The notes below the pieces were generated by a model. That model was not told where the DNA came from. It did not search any database and saw nothing but the letters and a program-made list of their open reading frames with translations. Position numbers and translations under genes: made by a program. A stretch of DNA of 11,101 nucleotides from Bacteroidia bacterium (GTDB taxonomy: Bacteria > Bacteroidota > Bacteroidia > Cytophagales > Cyclobacteriaceae): the NCBI GenBank assembly GCA_012031955.1, contig JAAURZ010000030.1, forward strand, positions 1-11,101, in the 5' to 3' direction. The first letter of the stretch is position 1, and every line of letters begins with the position of its first letter. Below, one piece after another: positions 1 to 7,180 of the stretch.

Positions 1-1
1 G

Positions 2-28
2 GGTATAGTTTTCTTTATGCTCATTTCA
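2..28 (-). repeat. Short dispersed repeat, copy 1
   Basis: This roughly 27-base stretch nearly matches 10171-10198. Both copies contain GGTATAGTTT and ATGCTCATTTCA, with one indel and two substitutions between them. Copy 1 lies in the noncoding sequence downstream of recX, at the edge of the window, so its left boundary may be cut off. The rest of 1-173 shows no gene or clear terminator that I can support. The match was found by eye. The function is unknown; it could be a fragment of a larger intergenic repeat. Confidence 0.5.
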
Positions 29-173
29 TCTGCTATTACATTTCAACTGTTGGAGATAGGATTTACGAACGCACAAGGTCTTTTGGAAAATATACGAATT
101 AAGCCCCAAAGTTTAGTTTTCGCAAAATCAAGGATTGTCACCGGCCTTACAAAACGACGAACATGCCGCGGCC

Positions 174-644
174 TTAGCCTGGCAGCATTTCGCGCAGCAC
201 CTCCCACACCAGGTCGGGTTCAAATCCGCGACGAATGGCAAACTGCGCCAGCTTATCGCGAAAGGAAAAGATATTGGAAGATGTGTCGCCGCGCTCCGCC
301 TGCTTCTGCAGCACGTTCTTCAGGGTAGCGCGATAGGTTGATTCGTCGATTTCGCGGAGGCCCGATTTAATACAGTTCCTGGAAATGCCCTTGCTCTCGA
401 GCGTGTGCGCGATCCTGTTCCTTCCCCATTGTTTCATGCGGAATTTTCCGCCGGCAAATGCCTTGGCGTAACGCTCTTCGTTCAGGTAGCCCTCGGTAAT
501 TAGCTGGGTTAGAATTTCTTCCACGTCTGCAGTGCGCAACCCGTAGGTGTACAGTTTGCTCCGTACCTCCTGGTGGCTGCGTTCCTGGTAGGCGCAGTAT
601 CGATAAATCTTCTGCTTCGACTCCGCAACAGAAAAAGTTTTCAT
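174..644 (-). CDS. recX: RecX family regulatory protein
   Basis: This is a 156-residue protein of the RecX family, small cytoplasmic helical proteins that bind RecA filaments and modulate recombination and the SOS response. It has the family hallmarks: an N-terminal module with CAYQERSHQEVRSKL (about residues 17-31), then GYLNEERYAKAF (about 52-63) and the WGRNRI segment followed by a KGIS turn, that is, repeated three-helix modules. The length is typical of Bacteroidota RecX. The start is the ATG at 642-644, 20 bp after the stop of the YcxB-like gene. It therefore probably ends the nadC-containing transcript and has no promoter of its own that I can see. No LexA box was recognised. The reading frame is intact. 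The identification is by family pattern and is fairly secure; the regulatory role is inferred from the family. Confidence 0.88.
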   Translation of the reverse strand: MKTFSVAESKQKIYRYCAYQERSHQEVRSKLYTYGLRTADVEEILTQLITEGYLNEERYAKAFAGGKFRMKQWGRNRIAHTLESKGISRNCIKSGLREIDESTYRATLKNVLQKQAERGDTSSNIFSFRDKLAQFAIRRGFEPDLVWEVLREMLPG

Positions 645-664
645 GCTGCTAAGTTACGGCCTCC

Positions 665-1140
665 CTATTTTACGAGGCCTTTGTTTTTGAGAATACTGCT
701 GAGAAATTTTCTTTCGTTCTCGGTGTTGAAAATCCTGAAAGGCAAGTGAATCAATTGGGCCTTGTTCACAAACAGCACAAAGTAGTCTTTGCCCATGGCG
801 GCTGATTTAATCTGGTCCCACTTAAGCGGCATGCCTTCGCGCGGGTTGAGTTTCATCAGTATCTGCTGGCTGCTGATCTCGTATGAAAATCTTTCAAAAA
901 GCATTTTGCCCTGCTCCAGTTGCGTCACACCAAAAAACTGTATCCACCAAAACAGCAAGTATAACCCGAGGCCGATCAACGCACCCATAAACCACCAGAT
1001 GCTTGGTGCCAGAAAATACCCTGAGCAAATAAGCAAAGCGCCGAGTATGGCAATCCATGCTTGTTTCTTCAGCACGTTGCGCAGCGCCAGCCGCACATAG
1101 GTCTTTTTTCCAGTTTGTAGTTTTTTGTCTTAACAATCAT
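665..1140 (-). CDS. YcxB-like membrane protein (one-base frameshift near the start)
   Basis: The body of the protein has two adjacent hydrophobic segments (from WIAILGALL through LYLLFWWIQFF) and a soluble C-terminal domain. That domain has a KWDQIKSAAMGKDYFVLF pattern followed by a HLPFRIF strand, as in YcxB-like proteins (bacterial PH-like domain). The function of the family is not established. The open frame as written has only a GTG start at 1094-1096. In another frame there is an ATG at 1138-1140, encoding MIVKTKNYKLEK. Adding one T to the T run at 1104-1109 (an A on the coding strand) joins that segment to TYVRLALRN and gives about 158 residues. I take 1140 as the true start. It lies 9 bp after nadC and 20 bp before recX, so it is probably co-transcribed. 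The family call is moderate; the frameshift reading is strong. Confidence 0.72.
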
Positions 1141-1149
1141 ATCCGTTTA

Positions 1150-2004
1150 CTAATACGCTTTTAAACTTAAATCGAGGCTGCGCACCGATGGGTGAGCGAC
1201 CACCGAAATAAAGTCGACACCCGTGGCCGCCACCTCGCAAATGGTTTGCTCGGTAATGCCTCCGCTGGCCTCTGTCTGGCATGCACCGCCGATTATAGCA
1301 ACGGCCTCCTTCAGCAAAGCAGGTGTAAAGTTGTCGAGCATTATTACATCGACGCCACCCGCGTGCAGCACCGCTCGCACTTCGTCGAGGTTGCGCGTTT
1401 CCACCTCTATGCGAAGCGGTTTGCCGGCAGCGCGAAGATACTCTTTTGTTCTAAAGATTGCGGCCTCGATGCCGCCGGCCATATCGATATGGTTATCTTT
1501 CAGCATAATCATGTCGAAAAGGCCGATACGGTGGTTCGTGCCTCCTCCGATGTGTACGGCCCACTTCTCAAGCAGTCGAAAGTTGGGGGTGGTTTTGCGC
1601 GTGTCCAATATCTTGGCCCGCGTGCCGCTTACAAGGGCTACCAGCTTATGCGTATAAGTGGCGATGCCGCTCATTCGCTGCATGCAGTTGAGCACGAGCC
1701 GCTCTGTGGCCAGTATCGACCTGGCTTTTCCCGAAAGGTTAAATGCTATGTCGCCGGGCCTGACAGATGCGCCATCGTTAAGCAGTACCTGCACTTGTAA
1801 CCCGGTATCAAAATGTTTGAAGATATCCAGCGCAAGCTCAACGCCGGCCAACACCCCTGTGTCTTTAATTAACAGCTTCGCCCTGCTCTCACTCGTTGCG
1901 GGAATGCTCGCGAGCGACGAATGGTCGCCGTCGCCGATATCTTCCGCAAATGCGCACGATATGAACTGTTGCAGAAAGTCAGCCGTAATGTAGGGTGGTT
2001 TCAC
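1150..2004 (-). CDS. nadC: Nicotinate-nucleotide pyrophosphorylase (quinolinate phosphoribosyltransferase)
   Basis: NadC converts quinolinate and PRPP to nicotinate mononucleotide, CO2 and pyrophosphate, the last step of de novo NAD precursor synthesis, in the cytoplasm. The 284-residue length is normal. The N-terminal domain carries EDIGDGDHSS (21-30). The type II PRTase barrel shows ERLVLNCMQRMSGIAT (101-116), DTRKTTPN (134-141), HRIGLFD (158-164), KDNH (169-172), EVE (200-202), LDN (223-225) and EASGGI (245-250), which are the substrate and PRPP binding motifs. Arg, His and Lys residues expected to bind quinolinate and phosphate are present. The ATG at 2002-2004 gives a standard N-terminus. 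It follows the DUF4783 gene by 57 bp and precedes the YcxB-like gene by 9 bp. No nadA or nadB is visible here. The frame is clean and the call is secure. Confidence 0.96.
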   Translation of the reverse strand: MKPPYITADFLQQFISCAFAEDIGDGDHSSLASIPATSESRAKLLIKDTGVLAGVELALDIFKHFDTGLQVQVLLNDGASVRPGDIAFNLSGKARSILATERLVLNCMQRMSGIATYTHKLVALVSGTRAKILDTRKTTPNFRLLEKWAVHIGGGTNHRIGLFDMIMLKDNHIDMAGGIEAAIFRTKEYLRAAGKPLRIEVETRNLDEVRAVLHAGGVDVIMLDNFTPALLKEAVAIIGGACQTEASGGITEQTICEVAATGVDFISVVAHPSVRSLDLSLKAY

Positions 2005-2061
2005 CGTGCAAAAATAGACGACGACGCGTGGCGATGAAGGGTCGCGGTCAAAAATTTTGTA

Positions 2062-2445
2062 CTACTGCTTGGTGATACGAATGTCGTCGACCAGTTGCTG
2101 GCTACCAACGGTCTTTATTTTCATAAAAATCTGGTACACACTGGCGGCGCTTTTGTACTGTCCAATGGCAAAGAGCTGGCCGCCCTTCGATGATCCCTGG
2201 TGTATGACGCTGTATTCGGAAGGTGGATTATTCTTGAAGAAATCGCGCAGCACAAACTCGGCTTGTGCCTTGCTGTAGGACTGAAGTTTCCCCTCCAGCG
2301 TGATGTCCACATTTTGGTTCAGGAATTTCGCCAGCTCCTTCGCGCTCCCGGCTTTGATTGTTTCATTCAACTGACTGATTACATCAGATTGCGCGAAAAC
2401 CAGGGATGGCCAAACGAGCATTAGGTAAAAAAATATCTTTTTCAT
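2062..2445 (-). CDS. DUF4783 family secreted protein
   Basis: This is a 127-residue protein starting MKKIFFYLMLVWPSLVFAQ, a textbook Sec signal peptide with probable cleavage after VFA. The mature part (about 108 residues) has the pattern of DUF4783 proteins, which have an NTF2-like alpha+beta fold: an N-terminal helix with AKELAKFLNQNVDITLEG, then AQAEFVLRDFFKNNPPSEY, and strands GGQLFAIGQY and YQIFMKIKT. No catalytic residues are apparent and the family function is unknown; a periplasmic or outer-membrane location is expected. The frame is open upstream to 2589, but the ATG at 2443-2445 is chosen because it begins the signal peptide. It is the first gene of the minus-strand nadC-recX run, and this family is commonly found next to nadC in Bacteroidota. 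Its promoter would lie in the divergent region just upstream. Confidence 0.82.
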   Translation of the reverse strand: MKKIFFYLMLVWPSLVFAQSDVISQLNETIKAGSAKELAKFLNQNVDITLEGKLQSYSKAQAEFVLRDFFKNNPPSEYSVIHQGSSKGGQLFAIGQYKSAASVYQIFMKIKTVGSQQLVDDIRITKQ

Positions 2446-2462
2446 GATATACGGTTGGAGCC

Positions 2463-2471
2463 CAAATTTTA
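2463..2471 (-). promoter_or_regulatory. Possible -7 element for the DUF4783-nadC-YcxB-recX run
   Basis: On the minus strand the sequence TAAAATTTG resembles the Bacteroidota -7 consensus TAnnTTTG but has one extra A. The extra base could be real or another homopolymer error. It lies about 17 bases before the ATG at 2445, implying a very short leader. It follows the 11-base motif CTTTTAAGTGG (2474-2484, minus strand) at nearly the same distance as on the opposite promoter. Confidence 0.35.
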
Positions 2472-2473
2472 TG

Positions 2474-2484
2474 CCACTTAAAAG
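2474..2484 (-). promoter_or_regulatory. Mirrored promoter motif CTTTTAAGTGG, minus copy
   Basis: This is an 11-base perfect match, in inverted orientation, to 2621-2631. On the minus strand it reads CTTTTAAGTGG and is followed two bases later by the -7-like element of the DUF4783 promoter. The placement matches the copy in front of gpmI, which suggests a shared operator or extended promoter element, though chance cannot be excluded. Confidence 0.4.
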
Positions 2485-2620
2485 AATGCCTAGCACGAAT
2501 TGCGCACGCTCCGCCCATGAGGTAACGTTTGCGGTGGTAAGATAGTGAAAACAATCGGGCCATTCGTGATTTCGCGAATTGGCGGCCACTGCAATATGTT
2601 TTTCTGATGTAAGATTGAGG

Positions 2621-2631
2621 CTTTTAAGTGG
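2621..2631 (+). promoter_or_regulatory. Mirrored promoter motif CTTTTAAGTGG, plus copy
   Basis: This is the plus-strand copy of the 11-base motif, ending one base before the TATATTTG -7 element of gpmI. Together with 2474-2484 it forms a 147-bp-spaced inverted pair flanking the centre of the divergent intergenic region (2446-2683). A regulator that binds both could coordinate the two operons; this is inference from position only. Confidence 0.4.
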
Positions 2632-2632
2632 T

Positions 2633-2640
2633 TATATTTG
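2633..2640 (+). promoter_or_regulatory. Promoter -7 element (TATATTTG) for the gpmI operon
   Basis: TATATTTG fits the Bacteroidota -7 consensus TAnnTTTG exactly. It lies about 44 bases before the gpmI ATG at 2684, a typical leader length. A TTG at 2615-2617 could be the -33 element, but the spacing of about 15 bases is shorter than usual, so the -33 assignment is weak. Confidence 0.55.
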
Positions 2641-2683
2641 CCCTGCTTTTTTAACACGCCGACCCAAAAATTTTGAATACAAA

Positions 2684-4207
2684 ATGAGCAAGAAAGTACT
2701 TTTGATGATCCTCGATGGCTGGGGCATTGCAAAAAACAAAGCGGTGTCGGCCATCGACAAGGCGAAGACTCCGTTTGTGAGTTCTCTTTACGCCAAGTAT
2801 CCCAACAGTAAACTTGAGGCCTCGGGCCTCGCAGTAGGTTTGCCGGAGGGGCAGATGGGAAACTCCGAGGTGGGTCACATGAATATCGGCGCCGGAAGGA
2901 TTGTCTACCAGGATCTTGTTCGCATTAACAAAGCCATTGCCGAACGGGAGTTGGAGCGTAATACCACCCTGATGGATGCCCTTGGCTACGCAAAAGAAAA
3001 TGACAAAAATGTGCACTTCATCGGGCTTGTGTCTGATGGTGGCGTGCATTCTCATATCGGTCACTTGAAGGGACTTATTACTATCGCCAAGCAGGCGGGC
3101 ATCCGTAATTTGTTTGTGCATGCTTTTATCGACGGCCGCGACACCGACCCGCAGAGCGGTGTAAGTTTTATTGCCGATCTGATGGATCACATGGCGAAAA
3201 CTACCGGCAAGCTGGCTTCGATTGTCGGCAGGTATTTTGCCATGGATCGCGACAAGCGTTGGGAGCGTGTGAAGCTTGCCTACGATCTGTTGGTGCGTGG
3301 CATAGGTGAAAAAACACAAGACCCGCTGGCTGCGATCCGTCAGTCGTATGCCGCAGGTGTGACGGACGAGTTCATTAAACCGATCGCGGTGGTGGATGAG
3401 CACGTCAATCCGCTTACAACGATTAAAGAAGGCGATGTTGTACTGTGTTTCAATTTTCGAACCGACCGGGGCCGGCAAATCACCGAGGTACTTACACAGC
3501 GCGATTTTCCGGAGTACGACATGCACGCGCTGTCGCTGGACTACATCACGATGACAACTTACGACGATACTTTCAAGAACGTGAAAGTGATCTTCGACAA
3601 AGATAACCTCGACAACACATTGGGCGCGGTATTGGAAGCTGCTAACAAAACGCAGATCAGAATCGCGGAAACGGAGAAGTATCCGCATGTCACATTCTTT
3701 TCTCAGGCGGCCGCGAGCAACCGTTCAACGGTGAGAGCCGCATCCTTTGCCCTTCTCCGAAAGTTGCCACGTATGACCTGAAGCCCGAAATGAGTGCCTT
3801 CGACATTCGCGATAAGATTATTCCTGAATTGAACAGCAAGTCGGCGGACTTCATTTGTCTGAATTTTGCAAACCCAGACATGGTCGGGCATACCGGCGTG
3901 TTTGAGGCCGCCGTGAAGGCCGTGGAAACGGTTGACGCTTGCGCGCAGGCTGTGACGGAGGCCGCCTTGAGGAATGACTATGCAACCATCATAATCGCCG
4001 ACCATGGCAACGCTGATATGATGATTAATGAAGACGGCACACCCAACACCGCGCATACCACCAACCTCGTGCCCTGCATACTGGTGGACAAGGACTACCG
4101 TGGAAAATAAAAGATGGAAACTGGGAGATCTGGCACCCACCATTCTTACGTTATTGGGTGTACCCATACCGGCACAAATGACAGGAAATGTACTTATTGA
4201 GAAATAA
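2684..4207 (+). CDS. gpmI: 2,3-bisphosphoglycerate-independent phosphoglycerate mutase (three one-base frameshifts)
   Basis: GpmI interconverts 3- and 2-phosphoglycerate in glycolysis and gluconeogenesis, using two Mn(II) ions and a phosphoserine intermediate, in the cytoplasm. Visible motifs are LDGWG (metal-ligand Asp 11), MGNSEVGH (catalytic Ser 61), [25 protein letters not shown] and NFRTDRGRQ. After the first frameshift come [24 protein letters not shown] and AHTTN. The frame breaks at three homopolymers, each missing one base: T run 3698-3701, A run 4104-4107 and A run 4118-4120. Correcting all three gives about 508 residues ending GNVLIEK, the normal family length. The open frame extends upstream to 2579, but the ATG at 2684 gives the canonical [14 protein letters not shown] start. 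It heads the operon, and its end overlaps the next gene by 20 bp. Three lesions in a core enzyme, all in homopolymers, argue for sequencing error rather than a pseudogene. Confidence 0.93.
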
Positions 4208-4823
4208 ACTGTTCCTTCTGGCAGTGGTGGTCGCAACGGCGACCGTGTGGTGCGGTTGCGAGAGAAAGGTCGATAATGCCACCACATTTTTCGCGTTCGA
4301 CAGCCTTATTGAAAATCAAAGCAGAGAGCTTGAATCGCACCACGCTGGCCTGCACAAGACGGCGCGCATGGATGAACTATCGGACGACACACTCGTAACG
4401 CGTTTGTCGGCGGAAGAATGGGCACGCGAGTTGGAAATATTTTCCGCCCTTCGCGATATCAATAAGCCGGTAAATGTGAGCAACTACGATGTGCAGCGAA
4501 ATGAACCCGACGTAAAAAGCAACCTGCGGCTGTTGTCGGTTCAAAGCAAAGAGAAGGGAATGAAAGTTAGCTACCTGAAAGTCTACTACCTGGACGAACC
4601 GTCGAAACTGCGCCGCATAGAGGGGGAGGTAATTGAAGACAACTCGCTTTATGATAGCAGAAAAAAACTCATCCTGAATTTTGACAACATTCACAATAAA
4701 TCGATGTTGATTTCCTACTCTATACTTGGCGGCCAAAAGATGATGTTAGGAGACTCCGTTACCTATCAGATAGAAGGCAAAGTGATATATCCTGGCGCGA
4801 CCGCTTTGGAGGATGTGAATTAA
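4188..4823 (+). CDS. Putative lipoprotein of unknown function
   Basis: This is a 211-residue protein I do not recognise as a characterised family. The N-terminus has a basic start, a hydrophobic core (FLLAVVVATATV, about 9-20) and then WCGCERK, suggesting a lipoprotein signal with Cys 24 (or Cys 22) lipidated. The Trp at -3 makes this an imperfect lipobox. The mature part is largely polar. An acidic/basic helical N-terminal half contains EEWARELEIFSALRDINKP, and a predicted beta-rich C-terminal half has repeated strand-like segments (KVSYLKVYYLDE, RRIEGEVIED, KLILNFDNI, SMLISYSILGG, VTYQIEGKVIYP). No enzyme motif is visible. The ATG at 4188 overlaps the corrected gpmI stop by 20 bp, and the stop is 1 bp before the exporter start, so it is surely co-expressed with both. 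Location at the cell envelope, possibly working with the exporter, is inference only. Confidence 0.7.
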   Translation: MYLLRNKLFLLAVVVATATVWCGCERKVDNATTFFAFDSLIENQSRELESHHAGLHKTARMDELSDDTLVTRLSAEEWARELEIFSALRDINKPVNVSNYDVQRNEPDVKSNLRLLSVQSKEKGMKVSYLKVYYLDEPSKLRRIEGEVIEDNSLYDSRKKLILNFDNIHNKSMLISYSILGGQKMMLGDSVTYQIEGKVIYPGATALEDVN

Positions 4824-4824
4824 C

Positions 4825-6608
4825 ATGGCAAAGAAAACGTCATCGTTGGGAGAAGGGGAGAAGCGCAAGCTCAACAAAGACAACCTTAAAAAGCTGCTGG
4901 GCATATTCAAGTATGTGCTGCCGCACAGGCGGTTGTTCATAGTAGGCTTGTGGCGCTCGCACTTTCCAGCGGCACGTTACTGGCTTTCCCTTGCTGTCGG
5001 GCAGGCTTCTTGATATCGCACAAGGTAAACCCGATCCATATTTCGACACCATCGGCCAGGTGGCCATCGCCTTGTTGTCGGTGCTTTTTGTGCAGGGCAT
5101 ATTCTCTTTCATAAGAGTCTACACCTTTTCTGTCGTAACCGAAAAATCGCTGGCGGATTTGCGGCGTGCGGTGTACACAAAGGTGGTGTGGCAGCCGATG
5201 CATTTCTTCGACACGCGGCGTGTTGGCGAACTGATGAGCAGGATCACCGCCGACGTGTCTACGCTGCAAGATACTTTCGGGTTTACATTGGCCGAGCTCA
5301 TTCGCCAGATATTAACCCTAGTGCTCGGTACCGTTCTGATCTTTTATTTTGCCTTCGACCTTTCCGGGTTCATGATGCTCACGTTTCCCGTGCTGGTGGT
5401 GCTGGCGCTTGTGTTCGGCAAACACATACGCAAGCTGGCAAGGACCACGCAAGACCAACTGGCAAAGGCCAATGTGATCGTGGAGGAATCGCTACAGTCA
5501 ATACCGGTTGTGAAGGCATTCACGAACGAACAATTCGAAGTAACCCGCTACGACAAAGCGCTCAGGAGCGTGGTGTCGGTTGCGATCCGCACATCGGTGT
5601 TCCGCGGGCTTTTTATTTCGTTCATCATCTTCGCGCTCATCGGTGGTATGGTAGGTGTTGGCTGGTATGGAGCACTACTTATACAACGGGGTGTAATGAG
5701 TACTGGCGACTTGTTTTCTTTCATACTTTATACCGGTTTCATCGGCGGCTCCATTGCCGGGCTCGGCGACATCTACGCACAATTTCAGCGCGCGATTGGT
5801 GCGTCGGAACGGTTGCTCGAAATAATACAGGAACCAGACGAACAGGTAGCGCCGGCCGGTGAGCTCAAGCTGCACGGCGCCATCAACTTCAGCCATGTGA
5901 AGTTCTCATATCCCACGCGCCGCGATTTTGTTGTGCTGAAGGACCTTAACTTCAGGATAGCGGCGGGCGAAAAAGTGGCGCTCGTTGGGCAGAGCGGCGC
6001 GGGTAAGTCCACCATCATTAATTTGTTATCCAGATTTTATCCCGTCACATCGGGTTCAATAATGGTCGACGACAAAAAAATCGACGACTACAACCTGGTT
6101 GACTACCGTAGCAACATAGGCATCGTTCCGCAGGAAGTGATTCTTTTCGGCGGAACCATAAAGGAAAACATTGCCTATGGTAAGGTGACTGCAACGATGG
6201 ATGAAATTCGCGCGGCGGCGCTGCAGGCTAACGCACTGGACTTTATCGAAAGCTTCCCGGACAAGTTTGAAACCGTCGTGGGCGAACGAGGTGTGAAACT
6301 GTCGGGAGGGCAGCGGCAGCGCGTGGCAATCGCCCCGCGCGATCCTCAAAAACCCCGCAATACTGATTCTGGACGAAGCCACCAGCTCGCTCGACACACA
6401 GTCGGAATACCTCGTGCAGGAAGCCCTTGAGAAGCTCATGGAGTCGCGCACCTCCATTATAATTGCCCACAGGTTGAGCACGATAAAGAAAGTTGACCGT
6501 ATCTTTGTGATTCAGGATGGTCGGCTTGCCGAAATGGGTTCGCACGCCGAACTTACCAAGCTTGACAATGGCATCTACAGCAACTTGTTGAAACTACAAT
6601 TGCAATGA
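4825..6608 (+). CDS. ABC exporter, fused permease and ATPase (MsbA/ABCB-like; three one-base frameshifts)
   Basis: This is a type I ABC exporter half-transporter that would dimerise in the inner membrane and export a lipid, peptide or drug using ATP; the substrate is unknown. The permease part (about residues 30-330) has hydrophobic spans and the ABCB-type coupling segment with [18 protein letters not shown]. The ATPase part has Walker A GQSGAGKS (about 389), Q-loop VPQE, signature LSGGQ (about 493), then (after correction) Walker B ILILDEA, D-loop SSLD and the H-loop in IIIAHRLST. The frame breaks three times: a base missing near 4950, a base missing in 4985-4990 (TTTCCC), and an extra C in the C run 6333-6336. 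Correction gives about 594 residues, the normal length. The ATG at 4825 follows the lipoprotein stop by 1 bp, and the TGA overlaps the fur start by 4 bp. The family is certain, the substrate is not; an msbA symbol is not justified. Confidence 0.9.
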
Positions 6609-7015
6609 GCGTTTCCTCCAAACTCCTGAAAGATTTTGATCTGCGCACCACGCCCACGCGGCAGGCGATACTGCATCTTTTTCTTGATACGGAGTATGCC
6701 CTTTCGCACAGCGACATCGAAAAGGCAATTGCCGACAACCTCGACAGGGTAACTGTTTACAGGACATTGCGGACCTTTTTGGATCGCGGGCTCATCCACA
6801 AGGTTCTTGACGATGCCGGTGCGCTAAAGTATGCGTTGTGCAAAGAGGCCTGCTCCACCGCCGGGCACCACCACGACCATGTCCATTTTAAGTGTACAGT
6901 CTGCGGCCAGACAAGCTGTCTCAACATATCCATACCGACAGTCCTTTTACCCAAAGGATATCGGCCGGCAGAGGTTAACCTGCTAATACAAGGGGTCTGC
7001 GACCAGTGCGACTAG
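6605..7015 (+). CDS. Fur-family metal-dependent transcriptional repressor
   Basis: This 136-residue protein has the Fur layout. An N-terminal winged helix (about 1-75) carries [11 protein letters not shown] and the recognition region [21 protein letters not shown]. The C-terminal dimerisation and metal domain has [10 protein letters not shown] (88-97), CTVC (97-100) and GVCDQC (130-135), the two Cys-x2-Cys pairs of a structural zinc site. Which metal it senses (Fe, Zn or Mn) or whether it senses peroxide cannot be told. The ATG at 6605-6607 overlaps the exporter TGA in an ATGA arrangement, implying translational coupling. Being last in the gpmI-lipoprotein-exporter transcript, its level would follow that operon. 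No convincing Fur box was identified in the window. The frame is intact. Confidence 0.9.
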   Translation: MSVSSKLLKDFDLRTTPTRQAILHLFLDTEYALSHSDIEKAIADNLDRVTVYRTLRTFLDRGLIHKVLDDAGALKYALCKEACSTAGHHHDHVHFKCTVCGQTSCLNISIPTVLLPKGYRPAEVNLLIQGVCDQCD

Positions 7016-7067
7016 GTACTGGCCATTCACCCCCGAAATTAAAGCGTGCAAATTTTCGAGATTGAAA

Positions 7068-7075
7068 TATATTTG
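7068..7075 (+). promoter_or_regulatory. Promoter -7 element (TATATTTG) for terC
   Basis: TATATTTG matches the Bacteroidota -7 consensus TAnnTTTG exactly and is identical to the element before gpmI. It sits 53 bases after the fur stop and about 106 bases before the preferred terC start. A GTG 19 bases upstream is a weak -33 candidate. It indicates that terC is transcribed separately from the fur operon. No terminator hairpin was seen after fur. Confidence 0.5.
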
Positions 7076-7180
7076 TAGTTTTGGAACATTGGGAATAAAT
7101 CCGGAATAGCCTCTTTTGCATTCATAAACCCGTATACTTAAGCAAATTACGTCTCCTTGCGCGCCATACCCGACATACTC

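Noticed and set aside
1192..1800. A 202-codon plus-strand open frame opposite nadC
   Set aside because: It is antisense to an intact, motif-complete nadC, and its protein pattern resembles no family.
2651..3688. A 345-codon open frame on the minus strand opposite gpmI
   Set aside because: It lies wholly antisense to the strongly conserved gpmI, shows no recognisable domain and is cysteine/histidine-rich in the way codon-bias shadows are.
3690..4210. Programmed ribosomal frameshifting in gpmI, or a split gene
   Set aside because: There is no slippery heptamer or stimulatory structure, three independent breaks occur, and similar breaks affect unrelated genes; sequencing error is simpler.
5188..5862. 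A 224-codon plus-strand open frame inside the ABC exporter
   Set aside because: It is an alternate frame of the exporter, whose own frame carries all conserved motifs.
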